Translations under genes and position numbers: made by a program | Shown here: positions 49,081 through 59,439 of the stretch, piece by piece | Layout: the number at the start of each line of letters is the position of its first letter | How positions within the stretch are numbered: position 1 is the stretch's first letter | The notes under the pieces: generated by a model | Told to the model about the DNA's origin: nothing | Seen by the model: the letters and a program-made list of their open reading frames with translations, nothing else | Database searches by the model: none | NCBI RefSeq assembly: GCF_000764305.2 | Contig: NW_025944987.1 | Coordinates: 1-64,000, forward strand | Length of the DNA stretch: 64,000 nt | Source of the DNA: Hyalella azteca | Lineage: Eukaryota; Arthropoda; Malacostraca; Amphipoda; Hyalellidae | Reading direction: 5' to 3'

Positions 49081-49983
49081 CATCTTGCAGACCCAAGAGG
49101 ACATCAAAGAGGCGGAACACTTGAACTCAAGCGACCATATAATGAAGTTTGATGAGCAAATCATGAGAGACGACGTTCTGTATCATTCGATATTTTCGAA
49201 ATAGTCAGTAGACTGACCTGATAGTTTATAGAAGATTGCTGCACCATTTCGAAGACATTTCATTTATTGTGGCATCAGCTTTATCCTTTTACGTTATTTG
49301 TTTATTGTGAATTTTGTCGTAGCAATATTCCACGTTAAATGTCTATATTTTTCCTTCTGATTGAGGTGCGTTCACATATCCGAACAATAATAGCTACTCT
49401 ATCCTTTACGACTTCAGTAAAATAATTGTGCTTATGTTTATATTTTGACCCTTTAGGTTGATTTTGCAATGCGGAATTAAATTCTTGGGAAGAATTTTGA
49501 TTACTATTTTTACTCGAATTTCATTATTCAAACCACAGAATGCCTCAAAATTTCACTCGTCATGTTTGGCTTCAATCTCTGAATACCTGCAGCGCAAGCC
49601 GAAATTCGTTTCTTGAGCGATCTCTCCATTCTCATAGAAGTTGAAATTGTTTTCAAAGTCTCATACGGTTAAAGCAAAATTATTCCAAGACATTTTTGAT
49701 AAACATCGGATACGTTCCCCATATGCGCTTCTGGAATGTAGGATTTCATTATGTAAGACGAGGGTTAAACTAATTCAATTAGAAAGGTGCGTCCTACCTT
49801 TTACATAAGTCGTTCATTGCCGAAATTTTCGACTTGCTATTCAGAGACCTGAAAACATTGCATTTCTAAATTTTCCAAGAAATTTCAGTCAGCGCTTGAG
49901 CCGCTTAGCGCTCAAGTAATAACATTCCGACTATCAGACGCGATTAAGTCAGCAGCAGCCTCTCAACTGCAAAATTTGGCATC

Positions 49984-50190
49984 CTACGTTTGATAGAAAA
50001 GTTCCAGGAATGCATCGTTTCGTCCTGGCGGGTTAGGTGAGCTGAAGCCATCCGCAATGACTGAAGTTTGAGATGCTGCTAGCGTCCGCATTCTGATCTT
50101 AGCTAAACAGGCCGCATCCGGCATCTTCGGGAGCCTTCCCCTTCCCAGAAAACAAAAACGGATCATCGGGAGCTGATCGTCCGCCGATTT
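49984..50190 (-). CDS. Possible open frame, unrecognised
   Basis: A - strand frame reads SADDQLPMIRFCFLGRGRLP then KMPDAACLAKIRMRTLAAS and ends at a stop at 49984. It is GC-richer than its flanks but borders dispersed repeat B, has no clear acceptor and matches no known domain. It may be repeat-derived. Confidence 0.15.
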   Translation of the reverse strand, partial: KSADDQLPMIRFCFLGRGRLPKMPDAACLAKIRMRTLAASQTSVIADGFSSPNPPGRNDAFLELFYQT

Positions 50191-50196
50191 TTTTAC

Positions 50197-50360
50197 AAGA
50201 CTTCTCTTTAATTTCAATTCTTGTTTGTTTGTCTGTCTGACTGTCTGTCTGCTACAAATCTTATAATCGATATTTAACACACTTCTAACTGTCCAATCGA
50301 TCTGAAATTTTGCACACTTGTGTAAAGTTGGAGACAATGCATGAATCAATTTACAGTTTA
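50197..50360 (+). repeat. Dispersed repeat B, copy at the left edge of the satellite
   Basis: It matches 52737-52920 in the same orientation (AGACTTCTCTTTAA, TTGTTTGTTTGTCTGTCTG, CTTATAATCGATATTTAACA, AAAGTTGGAGACAATGCATG). Confidence 0.8.
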
Positions 50361-52736
50361 ATACAGTTTAATATTATAGTAATAAGCTCAGTAACTTTTT
50401 TTCAGATTCTAAAGTATAATATATTTAAGTCTCCTAACGTTTGATCGTGTTCACCAGCAGAAATTGCTTGTGTTCAGTTGAAGACTATAATAATATGCCC
50501 AGTAATTTTTTAATTAGTCTAGGGTATAATATATTTAAGTCTCATATCTTTTGATCGCGTTAACTAGAAAATATTGCTTTTGTTCAGTTTAAGATTATAG
50601 TAATAAGCTCAGTAACTTGTTTTATTTTCTAAGGTATAATATATTTAAGTCTCCCATCGTTTGATCGTGTTTACAAGCAGAAATTGCTTGTGTTCAGTTC
50701 AAGACTATAGTAATATGCCCGGTATTATTTCATTTATTCTAGGGAAGTCTCCTATTGTTTGATCGCGTTAACTAGAAAATATCGCTTGTGTTCAGTTTGA
50801 GATTATATCAATAAGCTTAGTAACTTTTTTATATTTTAAGGTATAATATATCTAAATCTCCTAACGTTTGATCGTGTTCACAAGCAGAAAATTTTTGTGT
50901 TCAGTTGAAGACTATAGTAATATGCCCAGTCATTTTTTATCCATTTTAGGGTATGATATATTTAAGTCTCCTATCGTTTGATTGCGTTAAATAAAAGAAG
51001 TCGTTTGTGTTCAGTTTAAGATTTTAGTAATAGGCTCAGTAACTTTTTTTTCTATTCTATGGGATAATATATATATAAGTCTCCTATCGTTTGATCGTGT
51101 TCACGAGCAGAAATTGCTTGTGTTCAGTTCAAGACTTTACTGACCTGCCCAGTAATTTTTAATTTATTCTAGGGTGAATTATATTTAAGTCTCCTATCGT
51201 TTGATCGCGTTAACTAGAAGATTTCGCTTGTGTTCAGTTTTAGGTTATAGTAATAAGCTCAGTAATTTTTTTTATATTCTAAGGTATAATATATTTAAGT
51301 CTATCCACGTTTGCTCGTGTTCAAAAGCAGAAATTGCTTATGTTCAGTTCAAGACTATAGTAATATGCCCAGTAATTTTTTATATATTCTAAGGTATAAT
51401 ATATTTAAGTCTCCTATCGTTTGATCGTGTTCACAAGCAGAAATTGCTTGTGTTCAGTTGAAGACTATAGTAATATGCCCAGTAATTTTTTATTTATTCT
51501 AGGGTATAATATATTTAAGTCTCCTATCGTTTGATCGCGTTAACTAGAAGATTTCGCTTGTGTTCAGTTTAAGGTTATAGTAATAAGCTCAGTAATTTTT
51601 TTTATATTCTAAGGTATAATATATTTAAGTCTCCTATCGTTTGATCGTGTTCACAAGCAGAAATTGCTTGTGTTCAGTTCAAGACTTTATTAATATGCCC
51701 AGTAATTTTTTATTATTCCAGGGGATATTATATTTAGGTCTCCTATCGTTTGATCGCGTTAAGTGGAAGTATCGCTTGTGTTCAGTTAAAGATTTTAGTA
51801 ATAAGCTCAGTAACATTTTTTTTATTCTAAGGTATAATATATTTAAGTCTCCTATCGTTTGATCGTGTTCACAAGCAGAAATTGCTTGTGTTCAGTTCAA
51901 GACTTTAATAACATGCGCAGTAATTTTTTATTTATTGTAGGGTATATTATATTTGAGTCTCCTATCGTTCTGTCTCTTATACACATCTAGATGTGTATAA
52001 GAGACAGGTTTGATCGCGTTAACTAGAAGAAATCGTTTGCGTTCAGTTTAAGATTATACTAAAAAGCTCAGTAACTTTTTTTATATTCTAAGGTATAATA
52101 TATATTAGTCTCCTATCGTTTGATCGTGTTCACAAGCAGAAATTGCTTGTGTTCAGTTCAAGACTTTAATAACATGCGCAGTAATTTTTTATTTATTGTA
52201 GGGTATATTATATTTGAGTCTCTTATCGTTTGATCGCGTTAACTAGAAGATATCGCTTGTGTTCAGTTTAAGATTATAGTAATAAGCTCAGTATATTTTT
52301 ATATACGAATGTATAATATATTTAAATCTCCCAACGTTTGCTCGTGTTCACAAGCAGAAATTGCTTGTGTTCAGTTCAAGACTATAGTAATATGTCCAGT
52401 AATTATTTTATTTATTCTAGGGTATAATATATTTGAGTCTTCTATCGTTTGATCGCGTTAACTAGAAGATATCGCTTGTGTTCAGTTTAAGATTATATTA
52501 ATAAGCTCAGTAACTATTTTATATTCTAAGGTATAATATATTTAAGTCTACTAACCTTTGATCGTGTTCACAAGTAGAAATTGCTTGTGTTCAGTTGAAG
52601 AATATATTAATATGCCCAGTAATTTCTTATTTATTCTAGGGTATAATATATTCAAGTCTCCCATCGTTTGATCGCGTTATCTAGAAGAAATCGTTTGTGT
52701 TCAATTTAAGATTATAGTAATAAGCTCAGTAACTTG
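50361..52736 (+). repeat. ~110-bp dimeric satellite array (about 21 monomers)
   Basis: Two monomer types alternate. Type A holds GATCGCGTTAACTAGAAGAT. Type B holds GATCGTGTTCACAAGCAGAA and an 8-bp hairpin CACAAGCA/TGCTTGTG. Both share TATAATATATTTAAGTCTCC and TGTGTTCAGTT. Alternation is strict except for two consecutive B units near 51314-51424. Short frames in it are by-products. Confidence 0.92.
51970..52007. other. Nextera mate-pair junction adapter (38 bp) left in the assembly
   Basis: It consists of CTGTCTCTTATACACATCT followed by its reverse complement AGATGTGTATAAGAGACAG, exactly the junction made by circularising Tn5-tagged fragments. It interrupts one satellite monomer, whose spacing is otherwise normal once 38 bases are removed. 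It is not biological. Confidence 0.97.
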
Positions 52737-52920
52737 CTTATTAGACTTCTCTTTAACTTCCCTTCTTGTTTGTTTGTCTGTCTGTCTGTCTGCAACAAAT
52801 CTTATAATCGATATTTAACACACTTCTACCTGTCCGATCGATCTGAAATTTGGCACACTTGCGTAAAGTTGGAGACAATGCATGATTCAATTGACAGAAT
52901 AAATAATTTTATAAATTAAA
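52737..52920 (+). repeat. Dispersed repeat B, copy at the right edge of the satellite
   Basis: A direct repeat of 50197-50360. The satellite ends AAGCTCAGTAACTTG and the repeat begins TTATTAGACTTCTCTTTAAC. Confidence 0.8.
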
Positions 52921-52949
52921 AGAAAACATTTTTTTTTCATAAAAAAAAA

Positions 52950-53085
52950 ATTATTTCGTCTGCTACAAATCTTATGATCCATATATGACTCAATTTGCCT
53001 GTCCAGTTGATCTGAAATTTTGCACAATTGCAAAGTCAGAGACAATGCATGAATCAATTGACAGAATAAATAAGTTTAAAAATTT
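52950..53085 (+). repeat. Dispersed repeat B, diverged copy
   Basis: It contains GTCTGCTACAAATCTTATGA, GATCTGAAATTTTGCACA and GACAATGCATGAATCAATTG. Confidence 0.7.
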
Positions 53086-54045
53086 ACAAAATTTTGATAT
53101 CTTAAACAAATTTTGAAAAATAATTTTTCTTTTCAATATTTGAAAATAAAATTAAAAATTCATTGTACATGTGTAACATCCAAGACACTGGATTGTTCAG
53201 AAGTGTTGTCTTTAAAAAGTAATTTTCAAACGCATATTATTCGACTCGCATTTCCGGGGAAATTGAGGAGCAGAAAATTTGCCGAATTATACAACTATAG
53301 CTAATATTTAAATTTTCAACAGGCTTTTATTCACATTTCAAAGGTTTTTGTTGAGAATAATGTGCTCTACACTTGTAAACTTTGCCAAAAGAACCGAAAA
53401 TGAAATGTACCGATTTAAGCCTATTATGATGGATTTTTACACACACATAGAAAACAGAAATTATATGAAATCTTGAAAATCCATCATCGAGAAACCAGTC
53501 ACAAACTGCAATAATCGATTTTCATTTGTTTAATAAGGTTTGATTCGTTTGGATTTTCATCTTAACAACCAGTAGGTAAGATCCAGAATTCTTAATTCCA
53601 CGTTTTACGGTTAGAAGAAATGCATGCAGAGATGGAAACATTAGATCATGACTATGCGACATTAGTCTTTGCTTCATGATATGGGTTGGAATTGGTTGTG
53701 GATTTGATATTAGAAACCAATTTCTAATCACTATTTTAATGTCATATGCTCTTTAAATTGATGGTTCCATGATTGACTAAATCAAAGAAGTTTGCATTAT
53801 ATGGCAATTTTTCTAATGAATTCGGAATGTCAAATGTCTGTGCTTGTTGCTCTTTAGCAAACAAATTTCAAAATGTGAGCTTTGGTCTGAAGAATGGATA
53901 GGAGGTGCGTGTATCGTAGATTCTTCTCGCTTCAAGTCTGCAAACGGTGACATTGGCTTAAGAAATTAATCTTGATTGGTTGATAGATCTCATCCATTGC
54001 AATTACTTTGTGGGATTTGGTCACGCCACTTGCACTTCATTTGTC
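53086..54045. other. Intergenic, no gene seen
   Basis: AT-rich sequence with no splice-bounded frame or delimited element. Confidence 0.4.
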
Positions 54046-54047
54046 AT

Positions 54048-54190
54048 GGAGCATGAGCAGCGCGCCAGCCTGCTCAGCCACGCCACGGGTCGTGGAGGAT
54101 GAGCAGCGCGCCAGCCTGCTCAGCCACGCCACGGGTCGTGGAGGATGAGCAGCGCGCCAGCCTGCTCAGCCACGCCACGGGTCGTGCAGG
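54048..54190 (+). repeat. 46-bp x3 GC-rich tandem array
   Basis: The unit is GATGAGCAGCGCGCCAGCCT, GCTCAGCCACGCCACGGGTCGTG with an internal CCACG/CGTGG stem. Its GC content is far above the surroundings, as for exon-derived arrays elsewhere in the window, but no exon could be assigned. Confidence 0.85.
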
Positions 54191-56699
54191 ATGAGCAGTG
54201 ACGAGAAGGGAGGAGGTTGTTGCTCAAGATCATCAAGCGATCCACAGAAGCGGCCGTAAATCCTCAGGGAGCTGAGGAGACAATCCTGTGGGAGATCCTT
54301 AGGTACAAATGACAGGCACTCGCAGACATTAATGGCCATGGCGACTCACTCCAGTGAGTAAATTATTAGGAAATTTGTTTGTATGACAAAAAAATATTAC
54401 AATTAAAATCAATTAACATGCAATCAGACGACCTTGTTTATAAATGGAGAAAAAACATGGGGCAAGTTACAGCTGCAAATGTGAAATCTAAGCAAGTACA
54501 TTAGAGAAGAAAAACGATAATTTATTAACGGAAGCAAGAATTAAAGTGTTGCAACCTATCTGTCCATAGTCCTGTTTTCTTGTCTAATTGTGCAAATTGA
54601 AACTATATTTTTCAGTTTTATATGCATGGAAATGATTTAAATGATGAAGATGTATAAAATGAAAATTTTTAGAAAGTAAATATCGCGAAGTGAAAATGTT
54701 TCGGTTTCCCTCGATATTTTGTTTCTGCGCGATTTTTCTTTCCGAGACCATTTCCAGAATTGAATTAATTTGGCTTGCTCTCTGTCTTGCATAATTATCA
54801 ATATTTATCATATCTTATTGCCAAGCAGAAACTTTATGGAGTTTGATTTGAAATTAGTACTAGAGATAGATGTGCGAGTTTTCAGGAGTACAAAGCACTA
54901 AGACTATTCATGTCTTTTAATAATTATTAATATTACTTCAACAAGTGTAACGAAATGAAAACATTTACGTCTCCATATTTTGGGCGCAGGCTTTGTATCA
55001 ATTTCATTAGAATTCGTTATGATCGCTAAACATGCGCATGATTAGACAGAAAATAGGAATAACAATCTGGAAGAGCGATAGGGCTCTGCGGTGTTAATAA
55101 TTCAATAAAAATACTGTATTTTGTTCTTTTATTGATGCAGGAAACATTTTGGTCCCGTCATGCGCACGCCACGGAAAGTGTTTACCGCAGTCGCAGGTCA
55201 GCGAGGTTGTTTACACTCGTGTGCCGCAGCCACCTCATTGAGCTCACACGCACCAAAATAAGTTTCATGTTTTCCGCTGCTTCTCCTTTATTTATTTTTT
55301 AAAATATTATCATCAATTCCTATTTAACACCTTGTGTTCTCACTCGTGAATTGCGAACTGAGCGAAAAACACATCTAAATATTATTATGAGATCATTTAT
55401 TAACATAACTAGGTAGTTACAGCAGATCAATAAAAATTTAGCAAAGGATAACCAATCTTGAATAAAATTAACAGAGAGTCACGATTGATTCTTTCATTTA
55501 GTTATCAAAATGAAAATTGATTCACATCTTAGCGACAATTGAAGGAAAGTTCGATTGTCGATAAGTTCTTCTTTAGTTCGAAGGATGATATGTCAGTTCC
55601 CCGTTTTATAAATATTTACCTTTAAACAATTAGTTCAAAGCTCGAAAGAAATAAACGCGCATGTGAATAAGAATCTAGAAAAATTATTGAAAGTAAATGA
55701 TAAAAGATTTAAAATAAAATATAATTATTAATCTTGAAGTATTGCACTATAAAAGTAGAATTAAACTCGTGGGTTTTAATTTTCAAAAACCATCATTTTC
55801 TATCGTTAATCGTGCAAATATTGTATGATTTATGCGTCAGCTGCACAAGAAATCGTTCATGGTAGCCACTATTTTAAATTCTCTTTAGTACTGATTATTA
55901 AATCCTGTACTTGAACTCAGAAAAAATTTCATTTTTTTAATACTTTACTTAAAAAAAACTGGTTGTGGACTTTTCTTCATTGTTTTAAGCTCGCTCGCTT
56001 TCACAAGTTCTTTGTACATAATCAATAAGTTACTTAATTAATCGATTCTTATCAATAAGCAGACGGCGTTTTTATCTGATTGGCGAGAGCAGATAAGAGC
56101 GCTATCGCTACAAGGACGCTATGCTAATTTCGTTGTGTCGCTCCAATTTATGTATCCTGCACGCCGCTATGTAGAGCGCGTCCAAACTTAAGCAATATCG
56201 CACAATTTTTCTTCAAAATTAGCCTATCAAAGTTAATAATTATGTCAGCTAATTATGGACGTGAGACGCGATCATCTCTGTAGAAATGACGGCCCTCAGT
56301 AATTGTTAGTGTCGAGCTGGAGACAATTTCTTGAATGCGTTTTACATGGACTCAATAATCTCTGAGTACTTCGCGAAATTTCATTGAAAATAATCGTTCA
56401 GGCCAGATATGACTAAAAACCTTTATTTTATTTAGTTACTTATTGTAACTTCAGCGAGATTCTCGATTCAAAGATTAGACTGATTATAAAAACAACAGGA
56501 AGATTTGTTCTATTGTATAAAAATACATAGAATGTCTGAATATAATTTCTGAGCAAATTAGACGAGATGTCAACAATAATTGTACCTAAGTAATATCGAC
56601 ATATCTGAACTGAATGATAAACGAATATAGAATGCATAACCCTCGAGATTACACATGACAAAATCATGTGTAATGTGTCGAGCCCACGAGATTTCAATG
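54191..56699. other. Intergenic, AT-rich, no gene seen
   Basis: No supported exon. A 9-bp stem hairpin (TACACATGA/TCATGTGTA) lies at about 56650-56672. Confidence 0.4.
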
Positions 56700-56709
56700 T
56701 GTGGTGTTA

Positions 56710-56965
56710 AATACGAGCGAACATTCTGCAGCCAGCCTGCACCTAAATTTTACAATGTGGTGTTTGGAGCGAACATTCTGCCGCCAGTCTGCACCAAGGT
56801 TTTACTATGTGGTGTTTGGAACGAATATTCTGCAGCCAGCCTGCGCAAAAATTTTACATTTGTACTTATGTGGTGTTTGAAGCGAACATTCTGCAGCCGG
56901 CCTGCACCAAAATTTTATTATGTGGTGTTTGCAGCGAACATTCTGCAGCCAGCCTGCTCTAAGGC
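56710..56965 (-). repeat. ~53-bp x5 tandem array (GCGAACATTCTGCAGCCAGCC)
   Basis: Five units separated by TATGTGGTGTTTG, with period varying between about 52 and 61. On the - strand each unit ends GGTGCAGGCTGGCTGCAGAA and resembles the end of the candidate exon at 56940-57060. This may be another boundary-derived array. Confidence 0.8.
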
Positions 56966-57062
56966 AGCATCTCCCCTGGCCATCAAAGCATCAAAGTGCC
57001 AAAGGTCATAAAAACTCTCAGCGAGCGTGAAACGATATTTTGGACAGTGGAAATTGTATCCA
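56940..57062 (-). CDS. Candidate exon next to the 53-bp array, unrecognised
   Basis: The - strand frame contains SFYDLWHFDALMARGDAALE then QAGCRMFAANTT and runs into the array. A splice after CGCTGAGAG would join in phase with the exon at 57303-57436 (completing a Ser codon). The acceptor is weak, no donor is certain, and no family was recognised. Boundaries are approximate. Confidence 0.25.
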
Positions 57063-57136
57063 TGATCGAAAGAGAACAAGAAATGAATGGTTAGTAAGAA
57101 GAATGTGAAGGTTAGAAGAGACATAAAAAATTGCAC

Positions 57137-57168
57137 TCGTTGTTACCAAGTGCACTTGGTAACAACGA
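57137..57168. repeat. 32-bp perfect palindrome without spacer
   Basis: TCGTTGTTACCAAGTG is followed by its exact reverse complement. With two mismatches the symmetry extends to 57131-57174. It could extrude a cruciform, or be a fold-back artefact. Confidence 0.92.
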
Positions 57169-57302
57169 ACGCAATTAAGTAATATAATAGAAAAGTAATA
57201 TAATAGAAAATCTGGCGGCGAATTTATATTAGATATATTGACGGATAATACCCGTGTTACCAGGCAAACAATACGCTAGATAGAAAGGGAATTTGCCAAT
57301 AC

Positions 57303-57436
57303 CTGGCGTGCAGGGTTCTTGTGCTGAAGAGAAGCGCATCGTTGCTAACGAAAAGTCTGCCATACCATCGCTGTACGAGATGATAAATAGTCTCTTGAAG
57401 GTCCTTAGATGACTCAGCGAAAGAATTTCTTATAAG
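57303..57436 (-). CDS. Candidate internal exon, unrecognised gene
   Basis: On the - strand an acceptor (TGTGTTGTTGCAG) opens LIRNSFAESSKDLQETIYHL then VQRWYGRLFVSNDALLFSTR and TLHA, and a donor GTATTG follows. The length is 44 codons plus two bases. Helical, charged content and balanced codon use suggest a real exon. The family is unknown. Confidence 0.4.
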
Positions 57437-58690
57437 CTGCAACAACACAAAATGAGGATTAGTGTTCCACGAATTTCACACAACATCGTAAATCATATTA
57501 CCTTGTGTGGGTAATATGTTCTATCGGTAAAAATAAATCAAGAATTTAAAAGCAAAGGAAACAGCCAAAAAATTCCCAATTTCTTAAGAATGAAAACGTT
57601 TCGGAGTACAGCTCCATGCCGGGCAGTATAATGTTCCGGTGTCCGATTTCGATTTAGAGTTCTAGCTTTCACGACCAGAGTTTCTGACCTACGAATTTTA
57701 GTATCCCTGTATATTTTTAGTCAGAAATCTAGTTTACATGCAGCCTTCAGCTCCTATCCCTTGAAATTATAAATAGATAAGCCTGTCACCTCATGTAATT
57801 GGATTTTTCTTATGTCAATTTAGGTTTTATTTTCAATGTAAATTTTAGTTTTCAAATTGATTCTGTTTGTCTTATAGGTTTTGAACAGACGATGGAGCTG
57901 GACTCCGAAACGTTTTCCTTCATAAGAAATGGTGAATTTTTTGGCTGTTTTATTTGCTTTTAAATTTCCAATGAACTGGCAATTTAAGCAATCAAGTGAT
58001 TTTAATATTAATAAACTGATTTCCATTACCGAGCACGTATTCCGGAAAAAATCAACCGACAAAAATTTTGTAAAAAGTTGTCTCCGAATTTCATTCAAGA
58101 GACTCGTTCAATTATCCTTATCTTCTATTCATCATAAAATTTCCTCTAGTGAATAATGTCAGGTCCTCTAATTTGAAGTGAATGCTTTATTTGTTTGATT
58201 GGTTTAAGAACAATTTGTCGTTGATAGAACTTTATATCTGATAGGACCATCGACACCAATAGTGATCTATGTTTTTGGTTTACCACCGTCTTTTGGTATC
58301 GGTATCCACTTAAAACCGAACTGAATCGCCAGATTTTATTGAGAGACAATGCATTTTCAATAGAGATGTCCCGTGTATCTAATAATAAATGGAGTAATTA
58401 TACAAAAAATTCCCTAACAAAGAAATTCTTCGGTTGGGTTTAAACTAATAACTCGGAAGAGTGGGAATCTGGTATCATAATTAACTTTTTTTTATCTCGC
58501 CACTATTTCTCCCACACTCATGCTTATATATATATTTCTTATGTTGAAATGTTTCATTCAACAAGTGTTCTCTGTTTTATCCACCAGTTTCTATGTAGCC
58601 GTTAACACTTTTCTTCTTGCCCTACCACCCTCTTATTTTTCGTACTATACATGGCAGGGATCCCGAGCGATGTCCCTAGCTGTGCCTCAC

Positions 58691-58754
58691 CTCGCTTGGC
58701 GCGGCGCCAGCAGGCGTTGTCTTCCTCCAGACGAAATTCGCAGCTGCAACTCCC
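58691..58754 (-). CDS. Candidate exon, Cys-rich secreted-type protein
   Basis: The - strand has overlapping acceptors (TTTTTTGACAGACAG). With the second one the exon reads GSCSCEFRLEEDNACWRRAK then R plus one base, ending at GTGAGG. It joins in frame (phase 0) to the exon at 59246-59436, extending the cysteine pattern to NCQGSCSC. The first acceptor would give a Cys-free frame, so the second is preferred. Confidence 0.5.
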
Positions 58755-58930
58755 CTGTCTGTCAAAAAATTTGCAAGCTGATGTGAGAATAATTACCATG
58801 CGTTCAAGCATGTGCAGAAATTACTCTCGCTTGTCGTGCATTGTAGAATTTCTGCCCTGTTACAGCCGTTTAAATGATTTCGAAAGCAGTACCGCCATTA
58901 TGAATTTCTGTGGGATGTTCTGAGCGAACG

Positions 58931-59107
58931 AAAAAATATATAACTCAGTACTCACTGCAGTGAGTGACAGAGAGCACATTTTCTCGTCGACGAAAACTTG
59001 ATGTCACGGACGGGCGGACGGACAGACGGACAGACAGACAGACAGACAGACGGACATGGCGAGCACAATAGTGCATTTTTTCCATAAATGAGAAAATGCG
59101 CTAAAAA
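58931..59107 (+). repeat. Element A, copy 6
   Basis: The most complete copy: AACTCAGTACTCACTGCAGT, CATTTTCTCGTCGACGAAAA, a long GACG/GACA tract, then CATAAATGAGAAAATGCGCT. It lies in the intron between the two Cys-rich - strand exons. Confidence 0.8.
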
Positions 59108-59245
59108 CATTGTGAGCTTGGAGTCGGAAGCTCACCGGCGCTTCTCGGAATTTGAAAAATAACCTGTTATTATAAACGCTTTTTCCACTTTCAGAATTCC
59201 CCTTGCTTCCCTCACCCGCCGCAATTCCCTGGCTCGGGATCTCAC

Positions 59246-59436
59246 CTGACAGTTGCTCTCTGTCACCGTCCCGCTGGAAATTTGGATCGTTACCTCCACG
59301 CAGGTCGTGTTCTCTGGAGACCCCGGATAACAGGCTTCTCCATTCCTTCCTTCCTTCCGAGCGTTGGACGGAATGCTGTTTGGGCTCTCAAATGTCGACG
59401 GCCGGCAGTTTTCTCCGTATTCATGCTGGCAATAAG
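59246..59436 (-). CDS. Candidate exon, Cys-rich secreted-type protein
   Basis: The - strand acceptor ATTCCGTGCAG is followed, after two bases, by 63 codons: YCQHEYGENCRPSTFESPNS, then IPSNARKEGRNGEACYPGSP, then ENTTCVEVTIQISSGTVTES, then NCQ. It closes at a GTGAGA donor. Five cysteines and an N-glycosylation site (NTT) suggest an extracellular or secretory-pathway protein. The family was not recognised. The next exon downstream is 58691-58754. Confidence 0.55.
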
Positions 59437-59439
59437 CTG

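Noticed and set aside
51970..52007. 38-bp perfect inverted repeat resembling a tiny transposon
   Set aside because: It is exactly the Tn5/Nextera mate-pair junction, a library artefact.
56655..57011. 118-codon + strand frame with repeated GVxxEYSAAS-type units
   Set aside because: It is created by the 53-bp array, with no start context, splice sites or domain.
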